NCBI GenBank assembly: GCA_964036665.1
Contig: OZ038527.1
Coordinates: 21,547,901-21,611,900 of the forward strand
DNA: 64,000 nt
DNA from: Gordius sp. MW1
Taxonomy: Eukaryota > Nematomorpha > Gordioida > Gordea > Gordiidae
Direction of reading: 5' to 3'
This document shows, one piece after another, positions 20,862 through 33,449 of this stretch. The position numbers and the translations under genes were made by a program. Below the pieces are notes generated by a model. It made no database searches, was not told the DNA's origin, and was given only the letters and a program-made list of their open reading frames with translations. Position 1 is the first letter of the stretch. Each line of letters opens with the position of its first letter.

Positions 20862-23800
20862 ATTTGCGGCAACAATTGAACGAGCAGTTGAAATGTTTGG
20901 ATCAGAAAGTGGAGACGGAATTTGCCATACTCACCGAAATACAGGATTACTTCAAGAAACGGTCAGAAGCCGAGATGGAATACTCCCGAAGCCTGGACAA
21001 AATAGTGCGAAACACACAGGCCAAGCATAAAAATGAAAAATCCAAGTATTTTTTATATTAATTCCTCTTATCATTACCCTTATGAGATTGTAAAATTTAA
21101 CTATCACCTCAACTTTTTGTTCATTTGTTTATAACAAATATTAATTTTATCATAAGCATCGGCCTTAAATTAATCCCTCTTTATATTTCTAAAAAAGACA
21201 CTCTTTGCCTACCATTTACCTCATACCATCCCTATTTTGCTTAGGACGAAATATATAAATTGAACATGAGATTTGATGTCATTAAATCTTTGACTTATAT
21301 TCATATGTATACATGGGCGCAGCCAGGGGTAGGCAGGTACTGGCGGCTGCCCCCTTCAAATCTAGACTTTCTTAAAAATTCAAGAAACATTATTTTGCTC
21401 CTGTCTAAAGCATTTTACCCCTCCCCCCTAGTTTTTAATCCTGGCCACGCCCATGCATATATTAACTCTTTTTTAACTAACGACAAAACATAAATGTTTT
21501 ATGCCTGCCTGCATTCTCCTTCTTCTTCTTTATCAGTTATTTGGTCCCACAGTGGTGTGGTTCGTTTTAACGACTTTCTTCCATCTAGTTCTAGACCGGG
21601 TGAGTGTGATGTCTTGACTCATCTCTTTTGTTTTCATTACTTTGTCGACTTGCCCTTTCCACGTGACACGTGGTCGTCCTTTTCCTCACTTCCCCGGTAC
21701 CTCCATGTCCAGTACTTTTACATTTACATCATTCGTCACCTCCATGGTCTTGACAAATTTTTTTGTAATTGTTTTCAAAAAAGCATTTAAATAACGTTAC
21801 AGACGAGACCATTGGCCCCAATACTCACCCTACGCTTGTTGGCAAAATTTGTTGCAGAGGTGCAAGGAGGAAAGCAAAAATCACAGCGCCCTTTCAGACC
21901 TCTACTTGGCCGTCATTAGTTCTCGCATCTCCCAGATCATGGAAGATAATCAGAGAATCCACAAAAAGGTTGACCATTGATAAAATACTTATAATTTCAT
22001 TTTAATTCCGAAAAGTTTTTTAAAGCTCTGCTTATTTTTAAATTTTACTCTTTTATCATATATGCTTGTAGTGCAAAGAAATTGGTTTAAAATGCCACGA
22101 AGAAATTTTCAAAGTTCTCAACGAACTCAATACCGTGAGTCTATAAATATATATACGTTTAAATTTGATTTATTATGGTTAAAATACATATTTTTGTGAA
22201 GATGAATGAAATAAATAAATAAAAATTAAGTATTATAGATAGTTAGAAAACATTCCGATATTGCTATTGAATTATATTTAAAAATAGTGATGCCAATTTT
22301 CTGTCCTATATAAAAATTCGCCATTATTATGGGATAACAAAAAATCTTTTCTTTTTTTAATGATTTATAAGTCTTGGGGGCTAAAGGTTGTGACAGTGGT
22401 TATCTGGGACAGAAAATTATTGTATTCTTAAGTTCCGAGTTACTTTTTTATTTTAGTCTAGATTTTTTTATAAAAAGTGTCCTCATTTTTTATAATAAAA
22501 TCATTTTCGATTTTGATTAATATACATAACATATGTAGCTGGACTATTTTATATGAACTAAATAAAACTATTAACAAGCACGTCTTTCATATTTTATGCG
22601 GTTTTTTTTGCTTGTATTAATGTATGTTTTCTTAGGCCATGAAAACTTACCATTTGTACAATTCGGACTTTAAAATTGCGGAGCAAAAATTGAAATTGGC
22701 CGAAACTCAGATGAACAAAATTGAAATCAAGGATAAAATAACGGCATCCAAGAAGAAAATAATCACAAAAACGGGTCGGGTAAGTGGCCATTATATTTTT
22801 CGTTTTTTTCATAAATTTTATTTTTTGTAGGTAATTTTTTAATATGTTTTTAATTTTTTTCTTACAGAGACAAGAGAAATTTAATAGAAACAAATTGAAA
22901 GTTGAAAAATCTCGTAACGAATACATACTGAGCCTGGCTGCAGCTAATACTACTATTCACCGATACTACCAGGAAGATTTGAACGATTTAATCGACGTAA
23001 ATAACCTCTTCGATCACATCAAAAATTTGTGATTTTATTAAGTGATTTAAAAAGTTTTTTGCCTTTGTTTTAGGGTAACTAGCTTTAATTTTTAAGATAA
23101 TTTTATGTTTCTTGTTGGCTTTAACACTCGTTTCTTTTCAATCATCAAAATGTGACTTGTTATAAAAATAACGTAATGTTAAATAGCATGTTTATTTGAA
23201 ATTTTGTTAGCAAGTTAATAATTTTCATACTTGCCCTTTGATCGAATAGATTCCTTAATTGCTATTACACAAGCGTGTTTTCAGTTGAAGCTTTACACAT
23301 ATATTTTTCTCCAGAAATACATTTTACGAATACTTTTTCCCTAAACTAATCTAAATACCTTTAATTTTTTAGATGGCAAAAGTTTTGTAATATGAGGTAA
23401 AAAGATAGTTTTGTGAAACTTCCGCATCAATTTTATCCAAAAAGTTTTTAATTAGGAGAGGTCTATAATTTCATATACAAAAAATTTTTTTTCTTAATGC
23501 TGCGATTCATGTATTTAAAACAACTAAAAAATGGGGGCCTAAAATGCCTTAAACCCATTTTTGGCCGGTTATTTTGTTACACAGCGCAGTGCAATAGGAT
23601 TTAGAGCTGTGGAAAAACGTGTAAACCTATAATCCTAACAACGTTTTTAAAAATAACATTTTTTTGAGCGGGTGATTTTTATTATTACACAGTGCAGTTC
23701 TATCGGATTTTTGCCCTCCCTGTCCGGTACTCTGCAACTTTACTTGCAAGGCGAAGATCGCATTCAATATTCGCTGCAAGAAGGCATCAGGGACATGTTA

Positions 23801-25099
23801 AAGTCCATCAACGGTCTCGACGCTAAATCGGACAAACAACACTTTCTCGAACTCTACAATTCTGCCTTCCAGCTCCCCAACAAAATTGCATTTCAACACC
23901 ACAGGGGCGATTTAGTAAGTGTATTCGCTTATTGGAAATATTATTATTTTGTGATTTAGTTTTATTGGTAGGTCGGGCAATGGATATGTGTGTTTTTGGC
24001 TAAGGATTTTAATGGTTACTCTTTAAATTTAAAACACTTTATTTCCTTGGAGAATGGGCTGATGTAGCCCGAAAAATTGAGACCATTTTCTTCCCCTTTA
24101 TTATCAACTTTCTTAACTCTATTTCTCCACAAAGTAACCAACTAATTTAAAATTTTGATCATAATTAACAACGGACTGCGTTGCTTTATGTAGCCTAACC
24201 CTTTCACAATTTGATTAATTATGAAATATTGAAATTGGGCTATTTTCAAGCAAAATTAATACTATAGATAGGGGAAATCGGTTAAAACGATGTAAGATCA
24301 TTTTGTAACTAGCCGCATTGAAATCTAATACATTTTTGAACAAAAATTCAAGTGCAAAAAATTTAGCTTCACTCCTTTTAAATTAATACCTTTTTTGCAG
24401 TGATAATACTATAAGCTAAAAATTTGATGATTTTATTAAGCACTTTTGTGACACTAAATAGATTATTTACACTAAAGCCTTTTCCCATTAGTCATCTCGT
24501 TTTTACCAGAAATTAGATTTTTGCCTTTAACCTTTCATTCTTTCCACGTGACATGTTATTCTTTAAATCCACTAAAGACATGCGTTTATTTCCTCCGTAA
24601 TTTTTTATGATATAAAATGGACAACACTATTTTGAATGATATCGGCAAAATTTAACTTACCACCGCCCCTTAATCCATATTGGATTCGTTTAAATTCTGA
24701 CAGATATTAGATATGTTAGTTAACATAGTGTAGCTTTTATCGATACTTTTGGTACACTCGTAATAACTAAAACCTCAAAAAAGCTATTTTAAAACACTTT
24801 TTCGTGCCATAACAAAGAAGAATGTTCACTGTAGGTAGCTACGTTCGTGGCCGAACCAGAATTTGCTGAGGACCTTAGCGTAAGGCACAAGCAACTAACT
24901 GTCCGACTCACGGCTCTTCGCATAGAAAATGATGAAATCTGGAAAACTCTGGAGACTGCTGAAGCCAGCCTTTTAGCCATGATAACGCAAGCTACCTCAT
25001 CTTACAACGTCAATTCCCTGTTTAATTCTCCGGCCGGCGCCACCAATACTTCCCCCGCCTTCGGGCGCAATCAATCACTCTACAAGGGAGCTGGTTCGG
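20862..25099 (+). CDS. srGAP: srGAP exons 1-7, F-BAR domain part
   Basis: Seven exons encode the membrane-binding F-BAR region and its extension. Recognisable segments are EQLKCLDQKVETEFAILTEI in exon 1, CKEESKNHSALSDLYL in exon 2, EEIFKVLNELNT in exon 3, MKTYHLYNSDF in exon 4, KSRNEYILSLAAANTT in exon 5, DKQHFLELYNSAFQLP in exon 6 and LTALRIENDEIWKTLE in exon 7. These follow the order of vertebrate srGAPs without gaps. Charge-rich helices are expected to form the curved dimer. Exon 7 ends at 25099 in phase 1. The end of exon 7 with its donor is duplicated downstream (see 25074-25718). Confidence 0.93.
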
Positions 25100-28000
25100 G
25101 TAGGCTTTGTTTGGTTTTACAATTTCCATGTAAAGGATGATTTTTTCAGTTAATTTTTTTTTGAACTTGAAAAATTTTTGCATTTAGTGTTACCCCTTCA
25201 CTGCCTTGTAGATACACTATAACTATAAATATGCCGAGTTTGTGGTTTATGTACCGATTTTCGGGGTCAAAAATGTATAGACTGTCTTTAAAGGTAACAT
25301 TCTTTGTTATCCGTGGGCGTACCCAGGTGGAGGCAGGGAGAAGCGGCTGCCCCCTCTAAATCCAAAAATTCTTTAAAACTTTATAAAATTATCACTCTAC
25401 AAGGGAGCTGGTTCGGGTAGGCTTTGTTTGGTTTTACAATTTCCATGTTTAAATAAAAAAGGATGTTTTTTTCAGTTAATTTTTTTTTTAACTTGAAAAA
25501 TTTTTGCATTTAGTGTTACCCCTTCACTGCCTTGTAGATACACTATAACTATAAATATGCCGAGTTTGTGGTTTATGTACCGATTTTCGGGGTCAAAAAT
25601 GTATAGACTGTCTTTAAAGGTAACATTCTTTGTTATCCGTGGGCGTACCCAGGTGGAGGCAGGGAGAAGCGGCTGCCCCCTCTAAATCCAAAAATTCTTT
25701 AAAACTTTATAAAATTATTGCCCCCCCCCCTCTAGTTCAAACCTTGGTTACGCCCACGTTTTTAAGTGTTATGGTCGTTAGTTAATTTTAGACAAAAATT
25801 GTTTTAATCACCCAAAAATTTCGCGAATTTAACGAACCTAATTTGGGACAACGGCTTAATTTGTTCTTCTGACGAAATTTGGATTTCAAAATAAATAAGC
25901 CCTAAATTAATGTTAAATGAATTGCCCTAAATGTGAATATATCAACTTATTTTATTTTAATCCTTGTGCTTTAATGTATGCCCGTAAAATCTACAATTTG
26001 ACCATAATTTTCCGAATTCTGGAGAGAAAAACACGAAAAACTCGATCAAAATCTGCTGAACTCTCATCGTTTTTTACTAACTGGATAAAAGTTTTCAAAT
26101 TACAACGTTTAATAATATTTACTAAGATTATTAACCATTTTTTATTCCTGTTTTGCCAGCCGTTGTGCTAAGCAAAGATCAGAGCAATGATAGTGTGGGG
26201 CCCATCCAGGGTTCTGGCTTACCCAGCACCACCTCTAGCGCTAGCCTATCAACCGACGGCGCTAGTCAAGGACCCAACGGGAACGTTTTCGTATCCGCCG
26301 TACAAGTCATCAAGCATAAAACGGACCGGCAGGAGACCGAAGAATTTTACCTCAAAGTAAGGGCGGGAATTTATTAAGGTGGGGTCTGTTTAGCCTTTCT
26401 TTAATTAAGTGCCTCTCAACAACAACTATTTAATATAAATTACGCTAAAGTTTGTTTTGAACCCATTCGACATCGTTATTAAACCATGCCTAGAAATTCC
26501 GCGAATATTTGCTGAGCGGAGACCTGATAGCCCGACTTCAAACCAAATTTACAATAATTCACCACGCGGTACAAGAACTGGGCCCTCAAGTGGACCTGAA
26601 TAAACTGAGTGTGCCTTCGCAAACGCCCAAGAAGAAACGGGTTATAGGCCAAGGAGGTCAAACCTTTACCGGCCAAAGGCCCAAACTTTTTGGTGGCAGC
26701 CTGGAGGAATATGTTTTGGTGCCTTTTTTGCCATATTTAAAATCTCTATTAGGGTGTTTGTTTTAAATATTAACAAAGTTTTTTGGATTTAATAAACTCG
26801 AGTCAAAAAGTTAATTGTAACTTGAAAATTGGGTTGTGAAAAGGTCTTAGAGCTGTGATGAGATTCTCGTTTTAAAATATCAGTAAATGTTACGAGTAAT
26901 TTTATAACGGAGTTTTTTTAATCGACTTCAACCTATTTTATCTTAGAACATTAACTGTATGGGATTATTAATTTTGATTTACAGATTGGTTCAAATATTA
27001 ATATTTTGTAAACTGATTTATCATTTTATTGTGCTCTTTCATTGTAAAGTTTATATTAGTAAATAAATACACTTTTGATTCTATCATTATTAATTTTTCA
27101 ACGTGTTTGAAATGCGCAGGCCACCGGACAGGATATTCCCCTAATTATGCTGAGTACCATTCGGGTCATCAATTTATACGGTAAATCTATCGCCTTTTTT
27201 CGGTCCTTACTTTTAAATTTTATCAAAAATATGTTAACATACAGGTCTTCATCACCAGGGCATTTTTCGTGTTTCTGGATCACAAATCGAAATCAACGAA
27301 TTCAAAAACGCTTTTGAAAAAGGTACGTGCATAAAAACTAGATCTTGGTTGCAATCGCATCTGGAACTACAATTTATTTAAGAAATTCAATCACGAAGCA
27401 ATCAGTTTTTTCGCAATTTAAAGCCTTAATTTTATTCTAAAGTGTATTTTTAAGCTGCCCAAATTATTGAAATTAACACTTGATTGTGCTGCATTGAAAT
27501 TAATTTTGAATTTCTTATAGCCCATAAAGTATAATTGTTATTGTTTCAATGGTGTCTGTTATGGATCTTTATTTTTAAAGAAAATTAAACTACTTTTAAT
27601 TTATAAAGCGGAATTTTTTAAATAGGTATTTTTTCTTTAAATCCTGAAAATTTACTTTGTTTACGACCTAACTACACATCAATTTATAGTTGGGTTGTTC
27701 AGATTGCCAAATTTATAAACATTTTTTGGCGGCTTACCTGATATAATTTAAACTTGGATGTGCGAAATTTATTTTTATGTAAAAAGTGACATTAAGGGGC
27801 AATTTATTCAGTTATTAATATGTTGATAAAAATTATTTTAATAAAAATAGAAATAAACTTTTCTTTTTTTCTCTTACAGGCGAAGATCCTTTGGTAGACG
27901 TGAAGGATAGTCGTGACATCAATTCCATAGCTGGTGTCCTGAAACTCTACTTTCGAGAGCTGAGAGAACCCCTCTTCCCCATCTACATGTTTGATCAACT

Positions 28001-31000
28001 AGTGGGCCTCGGATCAAAAATTGTGGCCAACAAAAGTGCAAACACCACGGGCAATAATACTACCCTTCCAAACCCCGAGGTTTGTTTGGAGTTGCCAATG
28101 CGAAAACATTTTTCATTTATTTGTTTGCCCCATGCTAAAGTTTGACTGAATTGTCTTAATTTTGTTTCCAAATCTTTAAACATTTATTTATAATATAGGT
28201 CTGACTTGAAATGATTTTGATCTTTGTTTTTAGTGGTTTTCGGTTGATCATTGATTTTGTGACACTATTTTGGATGCTTTCTTCGGTTATTTTCTAGCTT
28301 TATTCCCATAATTTTGGCTTAGTGAGGGAGTAATAATGAATTTATACAGACCGTTTTAATGTATAAAATAAATCAATTATGAATTTATAGATGAGTATGG
28401 GGAGTTCATGAGCCACTTGATAATAATAAGTCTTGTGTCAAAATCACGGTTACTTAGAGAGGGTACAGCAGGTAAAAGTTCACCACTCCGATAAAAAAGA
28501 TATTTTAGGGCAAAAAATTCGGAAATTGGTCACATTCCAAGGGCTTCTAAAAATATTCAAACTCAAAATGGAATTTCGCTCTTGTCTTTAATAAATCAGC
28601 TATTATATTAAAAATGTCGAAAATTTGTAAAGTAAAAATCGACAAATTTACTATTGTGATACCTTATTTAAGGGCTTACCCCTACATATTCAGAGATTCT
28701 AGTTCGTAATAAAAAGGATGAAACAGTTTTTAACCTGCCTTTTATTTTTTATTTAGAATATATCTTTTTTTAAAGTATTTTTCCGATAATAAAAATTGCT
28801 TAGGTCGGACCCTCGCGAGAAAGCATAGCCCAGTTGAGGGACCTGTTAGCTACTCTGAGTAAACCGGTTTACGTAGCTATGCGTTACCTCTTCGCCCACC
28901 TCAATCATTTATCGGAATTTAGTGACGAAAACATGATGGACCCTTACAATTTGGCCGTTTGTTTTGGGCCAACTTTACTGCCCGTGCCCAGCGATAGGGA
29001 TCAAGTTCAATACCAGGCTTCCGTGAACGAGCTCATGCGAGTTATAATAACGCGCCAAGACGAAATTTTCCCGGTTAGGAGGAAGAGTGGTGGGTCTGCC
29101 GTTGGAGTGGCGACCAATGCTGAGGGTGGTTAAGATTTTACTGACCATTCATTGCATATTTTGATATTATGCTTGGTAAAATAGTTTAAAGGGAGATGAA
29201 TGAGGTATTGAATTGAGAGGCGACGTGTTATTATATAAGTAATTTTCGAGTAACGAGTCGTTTATGAGAATAACAACTTATGTTTAGGGAGGAGTAAAAA
29301 GGAAAGGATGGTTCAGGGGAAATTATTGAAAAGTTAATTGATTTGATTGACCTTTCATTGATTATGTTAATTTTAATGGCATGAAACTTTTAAAGATATG
29401 TATAATTACATTTCAATTATCATTCATGAGTTATGAACATACTATCAATAATTAGTTTTATGCGCTGTAAATTTATTAAAATGCTACTAGGTTGTAATTT
29501 TTACTTAAATCATAAAAAGTTTTAGTTCGTTTTGTTAGGCCCTATAGGTATTATGCATCACAGCTCCAATTCGAGATAAGAATTATAAATTATTTATATT
29601 CAAATAATGTATCTAATTTGCGCAAAAAAATAAACTATCACTCTAAATGTGCTAATACAGTTTACATCTTTCATTCAGTCGAGCTGGGTAGTAACGATTA
29701 TTACCAAGACGAGGGTCCATTCTACGACAAGTACTTAGTGTACAACGAACAAATGGAGGAGGAAGAAGAGGAGGACATCTTGAAAGCATCAACCGTTGGA
29801 GCTCCTACCCTTACCAGTACGCACAGTTTCACCTCTCTCGTTTCGCAGGGTAGCAATTGCCCACAGCAACTACTGGTTAAGGGGGGATCCTTTAGGGTAT
29901 ATATATTTTTTACGCGGCTTTTTTCGCCTTTTAAAAGCTGTGGAAAAACTTTATAAGTTAACGTAAGCCTGTGGCGTTAAAAACCCGAACCAAATAGAGC
30001 GTGGCTTAGAGCCTAGCAAAGTCAAGCTTTTTGCACCACCTCCCCCCGTCCCTGAAATTTATTTATAATTTAACACGTTTTATAAATTTAAACAAATACC
30101 ATAAAACTCGTCTCAATAATTTCTCTCCAACTGAATAATATTATTGTCAATCGTTTTTTAACGAGCTGGAATGGTATTGGCTATCTAAAATTTTAAAAAA
30201 CTTCATGACCAAAAACATCTTTCAACAGATTTTATATAATCTCCAATATTAAACGACTAATGCTTTTTTTCTATTATGTCGTGCTGGGATAACAATATCA
30301 TATGCGATATCTGGAAAGTATAAAACATCACCAAGTATGATTTTACACAGTTATTAGTTTTATAATAATTTAAAAAGATGCCTTAAAGGGTACTATAAAA
30401 TGGTCTATCTCTGTGTCAATTTTCCTTATAAGCTTTACCACCCCAATTAAAATAGACCTAACATCCCAAAATTGGTTAAAACCTTTTACTTAATTATCGA
30501 ATCAGGTGCTTCTTATAGTAGCAAACTTAGAATGTAAAATATTATTAGGGAATATTATGATTTGCTATCGCAAATAAAATTTACATGAAAGCCAACCAAT
30601 TTTAAAGTTTCCCTTATTTCTATTAGCGATTCTAAAGTAAACTTAGAACGTAAAAGAATATTTGCGATCACAGGTTAGCGGTGAAAATGGAGGGAGGAGG
30701 CATTCTAGTAGCACGGAAGAAAGGATATCCACCAACGCAACTACAATGCTAGATTCTGATGAGGGAGAAGAAGACGAGGAAACTTCTGAATTGTCTGGAA
30801 CTGAAAGTTCGGAGCTAGAACACCATTTGCCCTTACCAACTTCTCAATTGTTAGCTCGCCAAGGAGCTCTCTTAGCTCCTGGCACTGGACACAAGGCAGA
30901 CCCCACCGCAGCGATCATTAGGCACGGTCATCATAGCCTATCTTACAAAGCTACTAAGAGAGGTATTTTTGTGCGCCCGAAAAAATAGGATTTAACAATT

Positions 31001-33449
31001 GATTTGTGCGTTTTTTCCAAGTGTTTAAGTTATACGTTGAACATAGCTTTGGGTACAGTTCCTTGTATAAAATAGATGGGGTCGGATTGATAAAATAGGT
31101 ATAGGGAAATGCTTCGCGATATATCGGGCAATTATAGCCCAACATTAGGAAGTTAATAGGTAAGAACAAGACGTAGATAGACGAATAAAATTAATTTATT
31201 TGTCAAGTTTTGAGCGAATAATAAACATATAAAATTAAACTAAAGTTAGCTTTGGATTATATAAAAAAAATTTTTATCGCAATTTATTTTTGTATCCCTC
31301 AACGTTGGTTTGGGTCGGAATGTGTTTTCTTTCAAAAAATGGTGTTTATATAAGGCAAGACTTTAAAAACAATGTTAGAAAAATTCTTTTTATTTGATGT
31401 GCCTCTTACTGATTTAAACGATATTTAACTTCTCTTAAGCGCTTGATTCTATATAGTACCGTGACCAAAAAATGAATTTTCCTTGGTATGCAAATAACTT
31501 TTTATTTTTTTTCACTTGTTTTAAATCTAAAACTTTTTGCAAAGGTGTGAAAACTTTGTCGTTTTTGTAATTTAAATGATTTTATACCGCAAAATCAAAA
31601 TATCTATTTAATTTAGTTGTTAAAATTTATAAAGGAGTACAATTATAAATTTTAGACCTATATTTATTTAATTGTCAGGCCTTTATTTATAATGCCAATT
31701 TACGTCCCATTTGCTGATCTAGATTTAACGGCGGTGGCCCGCTTTAAATTTAATGGGAGGAACGAAAAGGAGCTTTCGTTTGAGAAAGGCGATACTCTGA
31801 AGCTCAAACACAAAGTATCTCCCGAATGGTGGAAAGGTGTCCTGCTATCCACCGGTGCCCAGGGCTTAGTTCCCCATCGTTATCTCGTCATAAACACCGA
31901 ACCTAAGTCTTCATCGACGTGAGTACCTTGCATTCATTGCGCTAAAAGTTTAGGATGGGTTTTAACGAAATTAATTCAATGTCAATCCTTTGTAACTATG
32001 TAAGTTGTTCTTTTATCAATCGAACCTTCCCACTTCTAGGCAAAAATTATAATTACGAAGGGACATGTTAGATTTTCTATTGGATTCTCACACACTATTG
32101 CTATAATCTCGGTTTATATTGTTGTTGTCGCTAAATATATACTAGATATTAGTGTTGTAAAACGTTTTTACGACACTACTAGATATCTATTTGATAGATG
32201 CGATTCTCCTTAAACAGGAGTCTTGGAGTGAATTACAGTGATTTAATGACTGTTACGTTAAAGCCCGAAAAATTTAACAATTTTGCGGGGTATATTAGAT
32301 TGTTTCAGCGTTAGGCGACTATTAATGCTTTAGAGAGCCATTTATTATGCATTCATATGTAGAACACACAAAGTTTTTTAAATAAACTTGTGTCTTTTCC
32401 ACCATATTCTTTGATCAAATATAATACTAAATAAGTTTGTGTTTTTAACCTCGTTAAAATTCGATTTCTTCAGAAATTCTACTGGCGAAGAGAATATTCA
32501 GGATGGTGGCATACCAAAATCTAAGCCACCGTTGCCTATATCCACGCTACCCGTCCTCACTACTACGCAGATGGCTTACAAAACGCGCTCCATCAGCGAT
32601 ACCAGTTTTACGCTGAACGATCCCGCCGACCTAGACTGCTCTACGCTACCCAGAAATTTAGCGGGCTCTAAGTCGCGTCAAGGAGACTCTGGACCACCTT
32701 TCAAATCCACCACATTTGGCAGAATTACTAAACAGAAGCCGGAAGAAAGTCCGAAGGAAAATGGTGCTAAATTAAGCGCGCGTCAACCCTCTAGTAGATC
32801 CCTGTCGCCGTCCTCCCCCAACTCGGCCCTACAATCCGCTTTTTACCTCATGCAACAAACGGACAGTTTGCTGAAGCCTTTATTCGTAACGTCACCCGCG
32901 GTGCAAAAAGAACCGGCACAAGATACGACGAATACGCTTAAACTGACTAAAAATCGAATCAATACTACGACTACCACCGCAACCAGCAGCCCTTCTTCGT
33001 CACCTAATGCTCAGGCTGCCCGACCTAATGCCTTCAGGCCCACCAATATCCCAGACTTGGTTTGTGGCTTACCTCAACCTAGGCCCGATCACGAATTCAA
33101 ATTCATCGACGAAAACAACACTAAAAACGATTCTAGTAATAACCAGCAGAATGCTAGCAGTGGGGGTGGGGGCAACGTGGTAATTCCGCCCCCTCTGGTC
33201 GTTAATCAAATCATCCGTGGGTTCGAAAGCCGAGCCCCACCACTTCCCCCCTTTCCTACTACTACTCATTCAAGCCTGGGTGCTCAACTCGCGACTTCTT
33301 ACCTAAAACCGGCGGTGCGCATTAAACCAGCCTTCCTCAAAAAGTCTTCCATTCACTTTGACGAAGATCCGACCCACGATCAAAACCCATTTTTCAAGTC
33401 TACACACCAAAACGTTTACAGAAAACGGCCGGAAGAAACTGATTTGTAG
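20862..33449 (+). CDS. srGAP: SLIT-ROBO Rho GTPase-activating protein, 17 exons, 5' end missing
   Basis: The srGAP family bends membranes with an F-BAR domain and stimulates GTP hydrolysis on Rho-family GTPases downstream of Robo receptors. Exons by splice signals and frame: 20862-21045, 21803-21968, 22072-22134, 22636-22779, 22868-22996, 23693-23914, 24835-25099, 26160-26356, 26494-26718, 27120-27180, 27245-27322, 27880-28079, 28804-29125, 29679-29896, 30674-30962, 31723-31918, 32474-33449. All introns are GT-AG, the phases match at every junction, and the sum gives 1310 residues plus stop. F-BAR about 1-400, RhoGAP about 532-750, SH3 about 921-986, then a Ser/Pro-rich tail. The first exon begins with a split codon, so the start lies in an exon not recognised here. 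The donor of exon 9 (GTGCCT) is weak, and GTTTTG 6 nt upstream is an alternative. Confidence 0.95.
21312..21455. mobile_element. MITE of the GGGCGTAGCC family in srGAP intron 1
   Basis: Begins CATGGGCGCAGCCAGGGG and ends CTGGCCACGCCCATG. The flanks TCATATGT and GCATATAT match at 6 of 8 bases, a possible aged 8-bp target duplication. Confidence 0.65.
21530..21770 (-). pseudogene. LINE reverse transcriptase tail in srGAP intron 1
   Basis: Minus-strand translation includes VLDMEVPGK, GKGRPRVTWKGQVDKVMK and TRSRTRWKKVVKT. These match the C-terminal pattern of RTE-like LINE proteins (ME.PG.R..GRP..RW.D). Frame breaks show it is dead. The relic at 57.2-58.6 kb shares the same words and belongs to the same family. 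Direction is opposite to the host gene. Confidence 0.65.
25074..25718. repeat. ~320-bp tandem duplication across the srGAP exon 7 / intron 7 boundary
   Basis: The segment starting ATCACTCTACAAGGGAGC at 25074 repeats from 25391. Each copy holds the last 26 bases of exon 7, the donor GTAGGC, about 240 bp of intron and the left part of a GGGCGTAGCC-family MITE. The copies are nearly identical; the second has about 10 extra bases near 25449 (TTTAAATAAAA). Only the second copy continues into the right half of the MITE. The second exon fragment has no 3' splice site. Confidence 0.9.
25639..25758. mobile_element. MITE of the GGGCGTAGCC family in srGAP intron 7
   Basis: Begins GTGGGCGTACCCAGG and ends CTTGGTTACGCCCAC. 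The left half of the same copy is present again at 25313-25390 because of the tandem duplication, so the MITE was there before the duplication. Confidence 0.65.
27120..29125 (+). CDS. srGAP: srGAP exons 10-13, RhoGAP domain
   Basis: The RhoGAP domain begins ATGQDIPLIML (exon 10) and has the arginine-finger motif GIFRVSG in exon 11. It continues with DVKDSRDINSIAGVLKLYFR in exon 12 and ENMMDPYNLAVCFGP in exon 13, so the catalytic Arg and the conserved NL.VCFGP segment are intact. This part should accelerate GTP hydrolysis on Rac or Cdc42-like GTPases. Exon 12 carries a small Asn/Thr-rich insert after the conserved helix (KSANTTGNNTTLPNPE) that vertebrate members lack. Exon 13 ends GAG G, and its donor is GTGGTT. 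Confidence 0.93.
31723..33449 (+). CDS. srGAP: srGAP exons 16-17, SH3 domain and C-terminal tail
   Basis: Exon 16 encodes an SH3 domain: AVARFKFNGRNEKELSFEKG, then PEWWKG and GLVPHRYL, with the binding-groove aromatic and Pro residues present. The nearer acceptor at 31679 would place a stop in frame, so the acceptor at 31722 is used here. Exon 17 is 976 nt and encodes a low-complexity tail of about 325 residues rich in Ser, Pro, Thr and Asn with several proline clusters (KSKPPLPIS, RAPPLPPFP). These could bind SH3 domains. It ends with a stop at 33447-33449. Exons 14-15 just upstream are acidic and also low complexity. Confidence 0.92.

Noticed and set aside
22594-22926. 110-residue frame on the minus strand
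   Set aside because: It is the reverse of srGAP exons 4-5, which have matching splice sites and family similarity on the plus strand.
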